64,000 nucleotides of DNA from Cucumis sativus. Lineage: Eukaryota > Streptophyta > Magnoliopsida > Cucurbitales > Cucurbitaceae. The notes under the pieces were generated by a model. That model was given only the letters and a program-made list of their open reading frames with translations, was not told the DNA's origin and did no database searches. Shown piece after piece: positions 29,913 to 42,600 of this stretch. Numbering within the stretch: the stretch's first letter is position 1; every line of letters begins with the position of its first letter. The stretch lies in assembly GCF_000004075.3 (NCBI RefSeq), contig NC_026656.2, forward strand, positions 1,178,001 to 1,242,000, in the 5' to 3' direction. Position numbers and translations under genes: made by a program.

Positions 29913-29992
29913 AGCTTATAAATAGTAAAGCTATTAAAGCTTATAAATAGTATAGCTATTAAGCTCTATATAGAGGGAGCCTCCTCTATATA
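29913..29992. repeat. 25-bp tandem duplication next to a 10-bp hairpin
   Basis: Units at 29913-29937 and 29938-29962 differ at one base (AGCTTATAAATAGTA, then A or T). Directly after, TATATAGAGG (29967-29976) and CCTCTATATA (29983-29992) form a perfect 10-bp stem with a GAGCCT loop. Confidence 0.85.
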
Positions 29993-32419
29993 TTTCTTTT
30001 TCTTTCTTTTCCTTTCTTTTCTTCTTCTTCTTCTAATTTCTTTTTTTAATTTTTTGTTTCCCTTTTTTCCTTTTTGGAAATGGAACAAAATATGATGATT
30101 TTGAATGTATGAAGAGTTATCATAATACAAAATCTTCATCACGTTATGATAGAATCATCTCGTCACACACCATCTTCCTTTTCTTTTTTTTGTAGTAAGA
30201 AAACTTTGTCTCTACCTATATTTTCTATATTCTTATAATAATTTAATCTATAATCACTTTTAAAATATATATATATATATTATAAATAAATTCATAATTT
30301 AATTGTCAATGTAAAATAATTAAAATAATAAGTTCAATCCATAACAATTTAATAGTATCAATTAATTTTTAAATAGGTAAATTCTTCCTGGATCATAGTT
30401 GTTTTTTCTTTTTTTTTACGATTGTAGATGTAATTTTAATGTCTTCATAATCAAAAGGAAATTCTCTTCCAAAACCATCATTATTCTCATCTCCTTGATT
30501 TCATTCCCACTATCATCCATTTTACTTTTTGGTTTCCCTCTTATATTCATTACACTTCCATTTCTCAAATAATTTATTGAAAATATAGAAATTAAAATAA
30601 GGAATATAAAGACTAAAAATGGTATTTAAAATCTTCTTTTAAGATAATTGTTTTTTTTCTTGAATAAATTATAGATTATTCTCTAATTGATTTCATAAAA
30701 ACACTAAAAAAGCTAAATTTTACAAGAGTTCAAATTTAACAAATGAAGAAATATTGAGTAATTTTGTTTAATAATAGTTAATTATCAATTAATTGGAATG
30801 ATTGTATTTTACTATAATTAATTACCCTAACAACAATGACGACCCATTGATTAATTTTATACTCACAAATTACATTTAATATATCTTACTATCCTCACAA
30901 TATATAGAGATGTAAATTTCTCTTCGATATCATCACTTCTTAATATATCTTCTTAATTTTAATTTCAACCAAAAATGAAAGAAAATTAAAATAAATACAT
31001 TCATATCAATACATTATTTGATTTGATATATTTGTTTAGGATAAAAGTTTCAATTAATTAACTTTTTTTCAATAAAATTACTATGGTTTTTTTCAGTTCA
31101 AAGCTTATCTTTATAATTATAATATATATTTGAAAGAGACGTTAGAACTTATCGATAACATTTAACAAATTTTATTTACAATATTATTATCTATGGAAGA
31201 AGAAGAAAAAAAAGTTGATATGTCAAAAAGTACGAATTTGGATCAATCTTTTTCACTATGGGTTTTCTCCACTATTATTATTACTTTTTTGAAACTTCAA
31301 ACAATAAAAGTGTTATGGGATAACACATACACATATATATAACTTTTTCTGTGTTATAAATTCATTCAAAATGTTGGATGAATTACCCATACTACCTAGG
31401 TTTAGTTTTGTTTCATGAGCTGAGTTTAGGTTAATTTATTTTCTATTGTCGTCAAGCTATGGCCGATTAAATATCTTGAGTAGAATAAAAAATTTTGGTC
31501 GACCCATATGATAGACATGCAATTTTAGTGTATATACATAACAATGTTTTTTAAAAAAGTTACAAACTTGCATGATCTAGCGGATAGACGTCCAAATTTT
31601 GGATAGTTTCAAAAAACTACTCGTTTCACTTCAATCCGAATGTTGTGGATTTGGGTAGAGATCACGAGTGTCTATTCGGGTCTTTTAACTAGCCAATCCG
31701 AGCAATTCAAACTTTTACAGAACCCATGTACATCCTGCTTTGTTATATTAATTTGAGGAGTACTTGGGGGGAAGAAACAAAAAGATCAAAAGGGAAGGGT
31801 CATTGTCTGAGGTTAAGAAATCAAATTGGAGCAAAGTGCAGAGAATATTGTTGAGTGATAATAAAAACAAGAAGGGTTTGGGGCCCTTTTAATTTGTTGC
31901 AATATTATGATTATAAATAGAGAAAGATTTGTGTTTTTAATTTTGAGAAACATCCAAAAATATGAAAGCAACTTCTCCAATTTAGGGGATCAAAAGTGGT
32001 CTGTGCATTCAGGACATACACTGTGTCACACACACTATATAATAATCAACAAATCAACTTTATTAATTACAATAATATTGATTTTTAATTTGCAAAAATT
32101 TAATAATATTGTTTTTTGTGTTTAATGTAATAAATTCCTACTTATAAATCATGTTTTTTAAAAAAAAAATTGAAGCTCATAAGCTCTACTTAATTATATA
32201 ATTAAGTTATTTCTTATACTTTGTTTTTATTAATTTTTCAGCAAATTAATTTGTAAAAACTATATGTGTGTGTGTGATATTGTCAAAAAAAAGTTTATTA
32301 TTATCGTTGTTATTGTTATTATTTAATTTATTTTAGAGTAAAAAAATAACGAGAGTGAAAACCATATGAATAATTGAAAACTTGAGTGAAATCAAAATCA
32401 AAATTGTTATTATTAGTGG

Positions 32420-32635
32420 AATTGTCAAAAATAATAAATTTGACCAAAATATTTACAGTATATATAACAAAATTTTAGATTCTATAAATAATAAACTTGA
32501 TAGGTACCAATATGCTTCTATCAATGTCATTGATAAACAGTGATAGAAGTCTATCAATTCCTATGATCGATAAAATCCAAAGTTTTATTATAACTCGTAA
32601 ATATTTTAATTAATTTTTTTATTTTAAAAAATGTC
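32420..32635. mobile_element. MITE-like inverted-repeat element (copy B)
   Basis: AAAATATTTACAG and ACAAAATTTTAGAT on the left face an inverted counterpart on the right (ATCCAAAGTTTT...CGTAAATATTTT). The interior has CTATCA/TGATAG palindromes. About 215 bp with no coding capacity. Its left outer 40 bases recur inverted at 39593-39632, showing a dispersed family. Confidence 0.6.
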
Positions 32636-35600
32636 ACATAATTCAACAATTTTTTGTATAGAAAAAGGACAATTATTTGATAGATTATGATAAAATATGT
32701 TTCTTTTTTCTTTATCCTTTTATTGAAGGGATAAAAAAAGTAGGTCTAAAAACGATTTGTTCTTCTATTTTTAATTTTTAATAAGCTTTTATAAATAGTA
32801 GGATTTTTTTAAAAAAAAAAGTTTACCGTAGACTTCTCTATTTCATAACCATGTAGAACTTTCTCTCCACTCTAATGAAAATTCTCGAGATGATCCTTAA
32901 ATAGATAGACGGTAGTTTAAAGTTCGTCATTCTCAATTTAAATCTTTTTCTTTATCGAATATCAATATTAGATTGCATGAACTTAAATATAAAACAAGAA
33001 TTCCATTTCAAAATTGTAAAGTTTCTCCATATTTCTAATTCGAAACTTATTTGACCGACGAACAAATAATACAGATAATGAGAGAGGGAATAATCTTTAT
33101 ATAATAGAATTGATATAATAAGATCAGAGGAATAATAATGATGAAGAAAAATGGGGCCAATGGATCACCAATATTTCTTTTGTTGTTGTTTGGTGCACAC
33201 ACACACAAGAGAAAGAAAGAAAAAGAAAAGAAAAATGTGATGAACAAAATGATGAAAAATTGGTGTTTTTTTCCTTTTGGTGTTTGAGTGAAAAGTTTGT
33301 GGATTATTTATGTTTTAAAGTATATATCTCTATGGCTTTTATGGATCATATGAAAAAGAAAAAAGAAAAGAAAAGGGTCCTCTCGCGTGCTCATGAAAAA
33401 CCCTCTATAACTCCAAATTTTCATCCATTATTCACTCACCCTTTTTCCTTTGAGCTAGTTGACTCTCTTCTATTTCTCCCACCATTCCATCGTGTTGATA
33501 TCAAAGCTCGATGTTTTGATCCAGCTAGCTCTCACATATTGTTGAACTCATTCTCTCTCTCGAGTTGGAGTAATGTGTCGAGGTAGATTATTATACTGTA
33601 GTGTGAGAGATTGAACCTTTGACCTCATGGAGATGTAGGAGAAAATACTTGTTAGGAAAAAAACTCAATCCTACTCTTGAAATAAGTATAAAATTAAAGA
33701 AATTTAAACAACAAAAATAGAATATTATGAACGGTTCAAAAACTGAAAGTCGGCCACCATTAAAAAAAAGTTTGTTATGCATGTGAAAAATTGTTGTCAA
33801 TAACACAAAGTCTTGATTTTTCGGTCTCAATTTACAAAGCAATTTATCAAAACTTTTGTACTTTTTAAATCAAAGTGCAACAAATAGAATTCAAACTCAA
33901 GTTTATATATATACTCAAGCTTAAAGTTTTTTTTTAACGATAGAATTTAAAATTAAATATATAACCATTTTTTATAGTGCGTGGAGTTCATACCTTTCTT
34001 TAACATTTGTTTGATATAGAACAACTACTCTTTTAATATTCTTTTTTATTCAAAACTCTATAATATGTGTAAACATACATCTAATCGTTATATCTGGCCT
34101 CTTAAAATTAAATTTTCAAGTGTTAGAACGTACATCCTTAAATATATAATACCTTTATTTTGAGGAGAAAAAAAAATTTTCTTTTCTTTTCTTTATCACA
34201 TTACCATTCTATATAGTATATATATAGAAAGTTATAATTTATAATCAAGAGTTATATTATGAAAGTCGTAGTGTTTGGATTTTCAAAAATCACTTTAAGA
34301 AAAACAATCATTTTTTTTAAGAGACAATTTTAAAGAGAGGTATAAGCTTTCAATTGAAAAAGAAATAAAGTAAAATACATGATATCACCATTCTTTACAA
34401 AAATAATTTCTACCTTGACCATATGAAAATATCCTTTTGAAAAAGGATTGGTTTTATTTTATTTTATTTTATTTAAAATTTTCAAATAAGTACTCTCTTC
34501 AAATTTAGCTTTTAACCCTTTCAAATAATATATATAATCTCCATATATTAGCATGTAATTGTTTAATTAATTAGCATTCAATAATAATATATAATAGAGA
34601 TGATTAAAATGGAGTTAGTGTCCAATTAATAATTTATTGGTTGCTAATTTGTCACATGCATGGCAGTAGCCTAGTCTCATTAATTCTCCATCATATATAT
34701 ATATATACCACTAGGAAAATCATGAGAAAAATGGTAAACGTTTGAGTACTTAGATTGGAATGATTGCTGCCTTCTTAACCCTAATTTTCAGCCTCTTCAA
34801 ATAGACATCATATATTTATTATTAAAGAAAAAGACTATACTATTACTACGTTCTAAAAAGAATATTTATCACCTGTAAAAAATTATAGAAGTTCTACTCT
34901 TTTTTAGTACAACAATGGGTCAGGATTGAAGAATTCGAATCATAGTTTCCACCTCTATAATGAAAAATCACGTCAGACGAAATTAAAGTCGACATCATAC
35001 AAGTGATTGCTTTTTCCTAAATGTAATTAAAGTGAATGACGAAACAAAAGAAACTTATAAGGGAACCGTGAAAGTGGCTTTTTGAATGTATAAATTTTCA
35101 ATAACTAAATACTACAGAGTAAATAGTTATCAAACGAGAAATTAAAGTATCTCTATTAATTTCTCTCGAGAACGTATAGCTAAGGTTAGATTTTTTTTTT
35201 CTATATATGCTTTTATAGAACATTTTAAAAAAGAGGAAGCTTTTTCCACACCTAGAAAATGTAAACAAGAGCATGCTATATATTTCTTTCTCCTTTCCTT
35301 TTCCTTTTTCTTTTTCTTCCTTCTCTTTCTTGTTTGGTAATGAGTAAAACTAAAGAAAATCATAATAAGCAACCAACACCTCTACCTTTTTTATCTAACT
35401 TTTTTTTATCAACTAATTTAGACCAAATCAAACTACAAAGTTTTCCTTCTTTTTTTTTTTTCTAAATGAATTGGAGTATAATTATTCTACATTAATCTAA
35501 TGTTTTTTTTAATTATTAGAAAAAAGTTAGAGAGGAAAAGAAAATGATAATAAAAGGGAAATTTTTGAAGAAGAACAAAAAGTTAGGATATATGGAAGGC

Positions 35601-36720
35601 AGGATGGATTTTAATGTTTCTTTTTTTGTTTTTCTTTCTTTCTTTCTTTATTGTAAGGTGACAAAGACATGTGAATACCTTTGATAATGCTCATTCATAC
35701 CATTGATAAAAAAGAAAAAGGTTTATACATTCTCCCAAGAAAAAATCAGACATAGATTCCTCTATCTCTCTCATACACAATTTTGATAGAGGAGTTGCAT
35801 TCTTTTTAGAGTAGGGTTTTGAAAAAACAAAACAAAAAACAAAATATTGAGACGTTTGGATATAGTTTAAAAGAATTGACAAAAAGACACTATCTATAAT
35901 GAAGCCTTCATTCCATACGTAGAATAGATTGATGTACACATTATAAGATGAGCACTTAGAGTTTTGGTATCTTAATGATAATTTTAAGGTCTCAACGATC
36001 ACATAATTTCTATTGTCGGTTGGAAACGCGATCAAAGATTCTACATCATCGATTAGATAAATGAAGGTGAAGGTGAATATTTTGATTGATATGAAATCTT
36101 TTATGGTTAATATTTGGAGGGGGGTTATAAGTATTCTTTTCTTGTTTCTGACCCATATTTGTTGAAGTAAACTGTGTTTAAAATGAATATATTGAAAGAC
36201 AACAAAAAGAAAACCTAACATATTTTTTCCCACCCTTCTGTTCTTTGGGTTTCTTTTTATTTTCTATCTGTCATATGTATGTATAAAGGAGAGGAGAGGA
36301 GAGAGAGTCAGAGTCATAACCAAGAAAGAAAAAGAAAAAAAAAAAGACAGACATTCTTTTGGAAGAAAGTCAGAAAAAGATAAATAATAAAATAACACAA
36401 CATATATATATTATATGTATATTCATGATTGAGAATAGTGTAATTATTCACATCACATGAGTTTGCAATAGTGATCATCATGAGAATCACATTGAAGCAA
36501 TTATGTGATTTCTTCTTTATACACCTTTTTCTTTTGCATATATATATATACAAAACAAATAACACAAAAAAAAAAAACTGTAATGTAATATAATATAATG
36601 ATAAATAATCCTTCTCATTAATAAACAAATAATTATAACAAAACAAAACAACTTTCATTTTTTGTTTTTTCTCTCTATATACATGAGATTTTACAATAAG
36701 GAAAGAAAGAAATAAAGTGA

Positions 36721-39018
36721 TTAGAAATAATCAAAATGGTGATTAGGGATTTGGTAAGGTTGTTGTCTTTGTTTCTTACTTAATTTGGGTAAATAATTAG
36801 AAGGGTGTTTAGAGTAATTAAGGTTGTTAATAATATTGTTGTTGGGGATTTGTGGAGGTCGTACGGATCTAATTAAAGCCCAATTAATTCCTTTGAAAAA
36901 TTCATGTCTTTTAATCTCAACTGATCCTTTTAAACTCCCAATTCTTTTTTTTGGATTTTTCACCAAAAGTTTCTTAATTAAATCCTCAACTTTCACCATT
37001 TCTTCATATTCTTTGCTGCTACTAATCCCAATTCTTGGAAATTTCAATGGCTGCTTCAATATATTCATCAACGTCTTCTCATTGTTTTCCCCTTTAAACG
37101 GCGTTTTCCCATACAACATTTCGTATAAGAATATCCCCAACGTCCACCAATCCACTCCGCTGCCGTGTCCCTGCCCGGAAATCACCTCCGGAGCTAAATA
37201 CTCATGGGTTCCCACGAATGACTTCGACCGGGCATTTATCGGTTCCGCTATTAATTCTGGTTCTGGGTCGAATTCCTCGCCACTGTAGATGGAGTCGGAG
37301 GCGTGTTCGGTGATGGTGGTGACGGTGGTGGATTTTTGGCGACGGGAGAGGGAGAAACAAGAGAGGACGGGTTGGATGGGTGCGGCAGCGCAGGAGGAGG
37401 AGGAAGTGGAGAAGCTGTAGGAGGAGGATCTAACGTGGCGGTCGGAAGCGGTGGTACGGGAACGGAGGAGCTTTGGAACGACGTCGCATTTGAGGCAGAG
37501 ATCGAAATCGGAGAGCATGATATGGCCGTCTTCTCTAACTAAAACGTTTTCCGGCTTTAAATCTCTATAAATGATGCCCATCATGTGTAGATACTCAAGA
37601 GCTAAAATTATCTCCGCCGCATAAAACCTATATTAAAGAAGAAGAAAATTGCATTAGGATTGTTAATTATACTACCCGACGAGTGGGTTACAACACATCA
37701 TGAAGATTTGAATCTTAGAAAATAAAGTACCGATCGGTTATATTTCACAAAAATTAATTTATAATTCAATGTATTGGTATAAGATAAAGTACTTTGACAA
37801 AAATAGTTGAGTATAGTCTAATTAGTTATATTCATTTTTGCACATCTTACTACAAAATCATATATATATAATTTGTCATGCAATACTCTTTTTTTTTTTT
37901 TTTTTTTTTTACTTTTCAAAGAAAAGAAATTTTGTCTCCAAACTTTTGACTTTAATTCATTTTTGTTCCAATTAAAAGTGACAACTTTATATTTCTTTAA
38001 AATTAGTTAAAGAGAAAATGAAGGAACCAAAATGGTTATTTTTAAAAAAATTTAGAGACAAAATATGAACATTTGGAAAGCACATGCATGACTAAAATAA
38101 ACTAAAGTTTGCTGCAAATAGTATGATATATAGTGAGATACACATGGATATAGATATATTGAACTCAAATATAATTTCTAGAATACATACATACATATAT
38201 ATATATATAGCTCATCCCAACTAAAAAGAACAAAAGCAAACATGCAAAAAGGAAAAAGGAAAAGAAACAAAGGTTGTCAAATTATGGTTTTGACTAATAT
38301 TATTGTATATATTTGCTATAACTAATAAAAGTTAATTTTAGCCCAAAAAACAAAAGAGAGAATAATGGAAAATAATAATTGAGAAAAATGGAGTGAATTT
38401 AAAGAAGGAGGATGGGAGTACTTACTTAGCAGAAGGAATGGAGAAGCGTTTATTGGGAAGACGTAACCTGGCAGCATACAAATCACCACCAGGACAAAAC
38501 TCCATAACCAAACAAGAATAATGAGAAGCTTCAAAATGAGCATAAAGAGTTGGCAAAAAAGGGTGATCTAGCAATTTCAATATTTCCTTTTCCATATCTG
38601 CCCTTCTCTCTTTATTCCTTACACATACAGCTTCTCTATCAACCACTTTCATGGCGTAAAACCACTTTGGTAATCCCACCATTGGATTCCTTATCTCACA
38701 TAAATATACATTCCCAATATCTCCGCTCCCCACCCGCCGTATTAGCCGGAAATCCTCCAACCCCACTTCCCCTTTCGCTCGCCGTAGCCACCGCATCGCC
38801 TCCCATCCCACTTCGTTTGCTTTGTGTGGCTTCACCATCATCGTACCGCTTGTAATGTTCTCAAGGCCACCCCCGTCTGCGGCTGAGCTGCTGCTGCGAC
38901 GCCTACTCCCGAAACTGAGGTTGCTCATCCAGCTACGGGTTGAGTCTGGGACGGTTATGGAAGAGGAGCAACTGCTGTCGTAGTCCGACCACTCGTCTCT
39001 TCCTATACTTCCGGCCAT
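36721..39018 (-). CDS. PID2: AGC group VIII protein kinase, PINOID2-like
   Basis: Two exons, 38426-39018 and 36721-37627, joined with donor GCTAA|GTAAGT and acceptor ATATAG|GTTTTA (AAG TTT TAT across the junction), give 499 residues. Kinase landmarks: glycine loop G97-S-G-D-I-G102, lysine K124, YRDLKPEN with D220 and N225, DFD at 238-240 in place of DFG (the AGC VIII hallmark), then an insertion of about 95 residues before GTHEYLAPE (APE at 343-345). It ends in FDYF, a PIF-type tail that docks PDK1. PINOID-clade kinases phosphorylate PIN auxin carriers at the plasma membrane and steer auxin flow and organ formation. The N-terminus (DSTRSWMSNLSFGSRRR) and overall similarity point to PID2 rather than PID or WAG; this is from memory of the family. 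The intron in the catalytic core is at the usual place for the clade. Confidence 0.9.
37889..37910. repeat. Poly-T run of 22 bases in the kinase intron
   Basis: Uninterrupted T on the plus strand (A on the transcript strand), inside the single intron of the kinase gene. Confidence 0.9.
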
Positions 39019-39147
39019 CGTCTTCCGGCGGAATTAATTTTACTTTGATTGGAATAAAAAGTTTAGTGAGAAAACAGAGAAAGAAAGAAAGCAATAAAGA
39101 GAGAGCGAGGTTTCTGATTTGTGGGTTTGTGGGGTTTTTTTTTAAAA

Positions 39148-39157
39148 TATATATATA
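39148..39157 (-). promoter_or_regulatory. TATA-like box of the kinase gene
   Basis: An alternating TA run followed by G/C on the minus strand (CTATATATATA), 130 bases upstream of the ATG, with a purine/pyrimidine-rich leader in between. Confidence 0.45.
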
Positions 39158-39403
39158 GACAAAGTTTGAGTGTGGGCCTTTGTTTTAGTACAATATCATT
39201 ATTATTATTATTGAGCATTTATATATATATGTATGATAATAATAATAATATATGTAATTCAAATTGGGTTTAGGGTTTTTACGAAGTATTTGTTGAAAAG
39301 AATATTTATGAGATTATTTAAAGTAGATTAATGAACTAATTAAGGATCAACCAATATGATTATTTTAGTTTGAACTTGGAAGGAAATAATAAATATGGTA
39401 GAA

Positions 39404-39408
<5 letters not shown>

Positions 39409-39450
<42 letters not shown>

Positions 39451-39452
39451 AC
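39409..39452. repeat. TA microsatellite, about 20 units
   Basis: Alternating TA broken by one TT step, upstream of the kinase promoter. Confidence 0.9.
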
Positions 39453-39592
39453 AGTAAAAATGGTAGTAAATAATGAAAAAGAAGCATTTTTAAAACATCA
39501 AAATAAATTAAAATATTTACAAGTTAAAGCAAAAAATTATATTTTATTGATGACATAAATTGATCGGTGGAAGCTAAAAATTTTGATATATG

Positions 39593-39632
39593 TTGTAAAT
39601 ATTTTTGTCAAATTTACTATTTTTGACAATTT
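39593..39632. mobile_element. End fragment of the MITE-like family (copy C)
   Basis: TTGTAAATATTTTTGTCAAA and the following bases match the reverse complement of 32420-32459 at nearly every position. Only this end is recognisable here. Confidence 0.5.
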
Positions 39633-42600
39633 TTCTAACAAAAATTATAGCAAAGGATAGTTTTTAAATAAATGTTTACTCTAGCAAATTTAAAAATTTT
39701 AAATAGTATTTAGGGTAATTAATAATAATCGAGTCTACGACAAGGTTTCAAAAAAATCTAAAATATAACAAAATATATGTTGCTAACTTCTATCCTTCTC
39801 TAACAAATTTTATTAAATTTATAATTTTTTTTAAATATTATTATTTTAAATCTGATGGTTATATTTTAAAAAACAATAGCAGTAAAAAAAAATGATCATT
39901 TTATTGAGGGACTATTAAGCAAAACAAATCGAGACAGGTGGAATTTTCCAAGTTCTTATCCTAAAAATAAGTAATTTTATTATTATCATTAATATTATTA
40001 TTATTGTGTTACATAATTCAATTTAAATTATCCTAAGTTCTTATAATTTTCATTTGAATGTATACGTGGCAAGAGAGTAAAGGCTAACAAGAGAGAGCAT
40101 GGCATTGTTGTTATTTGTAAAAAGATTAAGGATAGTTTAGAAAACAGACGGTCAAAAAGGCGTAACTCTTTCTTATTAATGATAAAAGCGAAAGTATATA
40201 ATAAAGGAAAAATCCAAAGCGTGAAACGACACCGTTCTGATAAGTGTAAAGGGTAATTTGGTAAATGAAAAAGGGGAAACGGTGAATGGAGTGAGTGGGT
40301 GCACGAAACGCCCGTGCCTCCAATTCATATCCCACCACCTAATGTGTCACGTACTTCACTCCTTTAATTCACCTTTATTTTATATTTTCATAAAGTCTAC
40401 AACACATTATTATATATATATACATCATAAAGTTGTTATATATACATATGTATTATGTATGTAACAAAAGGTAAATTTATTGATAAATGTTTGTTGAAAT
40501 TATTTACCTTTGAAATCTAAGACCTTAGAAAAGTAGTGGTAGGTACAAATTAAAGGTTAAATTATTTAAGCTTAAATGACTATTATTGTTTATTGTAGTA
40601 ATTGAATATATAGGCGAGGTTTTAGATTAGGGTGTGGATAGGTGTTTTATTATCGACCACGAATTCGAATTGTATGGGTTGGCATAACTAAAATTACGAT
40701 TTAATCTATTGATATCAACATTCCTTTATGACTTAATAGAATTTGTTTAATCTTTTTATCGGTCTGCTTTTATTCTTTTTGTCGGAGATTGAATGAGACA
40801 CATAATTCTATTTTATTATCCATATAATTGTCATTCTCATTGTGAAAAATGTAAATAATAAAAAAGTTTATTTAGTCAACTTAGAATAAATGCTTTATAG
40901 AAAGCACTTCACTTCAACCCGACAACATATAAAAGAAAAAAAGAATATACGTCATATAGCAAAACGATAGTTGGACAAATGCATGGTTGAGCTACAAATA
41001 GATGAGTGTCGTCCACGATACACTTTTTCCTCTCTTAAATTTATGTAACGTCATACACAAAATGAGATATTCAAATTTGCATAGAAACATGTAAATTGTT
41101 GAATTATTCTTAGCCGTGAGGGTAAAACTTGAACTCAAGTTAGAAGGAAGGTTGATAAGCATGGTTACTATTAAGTTATCTACAAATATTAAACATTAAT
41201 TAGTTTTATTCATACATGTTATATAAAGACGATAAAGTTGAGGGGAGCTCGAGTCCCTAAACCTATACTAAATCTACCGGTAGTCACGAGTGAATTAGAA
41301 ATTTGGTTAGATGATAGATTCGTACGAATTAATGAGATCGAGAGGGTAGTTGAACAATTTGAAATTATAAAGATAAAATATAAAGTGAGGTTAATTAAAC
41401 TAATTAAATCAACTATATATATAATGCAAGAAAACTCAATTGATGACTAAAAATATTTTAAATTACACAAAGTGATTAAATCTGTAAGTTTACACGTGGC
41501 ATTTAATTGAAGGCTACACCGACTTCAAGGGAATGGTGCACTGTCACATATTAGCTTTTTATTTTTTAGAATATAGTCCAATATGCGCCAAAAACTTTAT
41601 GGCATATATATATATATATATATTTATGATAAGTTGAACTAATTAAAATACTAGTATTTTTTTTTTAGTTTTGTTTAGGTTGAATTATCTGAATTTCCAC
41701 CCAATATTATAATGTTAGATTTCAGAAATAATAAATGAATTCAATATTGTTGTTTTGTTTTATGAATTTAAATATATAAAAAGTTTTTGTCTTAATAAAA
41801 ATAAATTAAAACCCTTTTTAGTTTGTTCTCACTTTCTAATTTTTTTCACCTTTTCTCTTTTTTATTTTAAATTTGGGATAGAGAATTGAAAAATATATCA
41901 AACGAAAACTTTCTCTTAAACGATAAAAAAGTTACAAAGTTATTAAGTTTATTATATATAAAGTCTATAGAAGTGTTGTAATGTTTTCGCACGTAATATA
42001 TTGTTATGTTTAGTGATTATAAAGTAAAACTATCTAAAAACTTATAGATTAGTGAAAATTGAATTTTACACGTACTTTATCGTTACGCTTTCGTCTAAGA
42101 TTCTTTCTAAAACCAAGTATATTTAATCTCAATATTTTACGACAATATATTTTTTTAGAGTAGAAGAGTAGTTGATTTTCTAATCAAAATTTGAAAGTTG
42201 CCCTTTTCTCTTCAAACCCTAATTTAGTTTTTAAAATTATCGAAAAAAATAGCATGATAAAAGTAATTATATATATACTTAATTTATACAATCATAAAAA
42301 CTAATAAAAACCATATTTAATATAAGACTTGAATATAACAACGTATCTAAAATTGCTTACAATTTTTTTTGAAAAAAAATAAGCTTTTATCATATTTTTT
42401 CCCTCTAAATTAGTCATATCAAACTACTGTATACAAACAAAAATATTTGTTTTATATTCATTAGTGTATATAAAAATACATCTTCTTTAGTAAATTTCTT
42501 AAATAAAAAATCTCAAGAAATATAAACAATAATGTAGACTTCATAATACGACTAAATTGCTACATTTTATTAATATCAAAAATTCAAATTCAACCAGTTG

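Larger units (their letters stand above)
27100..36720. other. Long gene-poor interval, about 9.6 kb
   Basis: Extremely AT-rich with many A/T runs. Contents seen: a promoter-like patch with a 24-residue frame (28938-29043, minus), a 25-bp tandem duplication and hairpin (29913-29992) followed by a C/T-rich tract, a MITE-like element (32420-32635), and the 3' flank of the kinase gene. Frames of 100 to 180 codons near 33260, 35691 and 36314 are low-complexity and lack any domain. No gene is supported. Confidence 0.5.

Noticed and set aside
33260-33586. A 108-codon plus-strand frame
   Set aside because: No domain, a Lys run and codon use typical of random AT-rich DNA; no supporting splice partners or promoter.
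35691-36658. Minus-strand frames of 180 and 114 codons next to the kinase 3' end
   Set aside because: Phe/Tyr/Ile-rich composition is what T-rich non-coding DNA gives; no recognisable motif, splice logic or similarity.
36824-37542. Open frames of 154 and 79 codons on the plus strand opposite the kinase gene
   Set aside because: They are mirror frames of exon 2 of the kinase; the Gly-rich one reflects Ser/Ala codons on the other strand. No domain is present.
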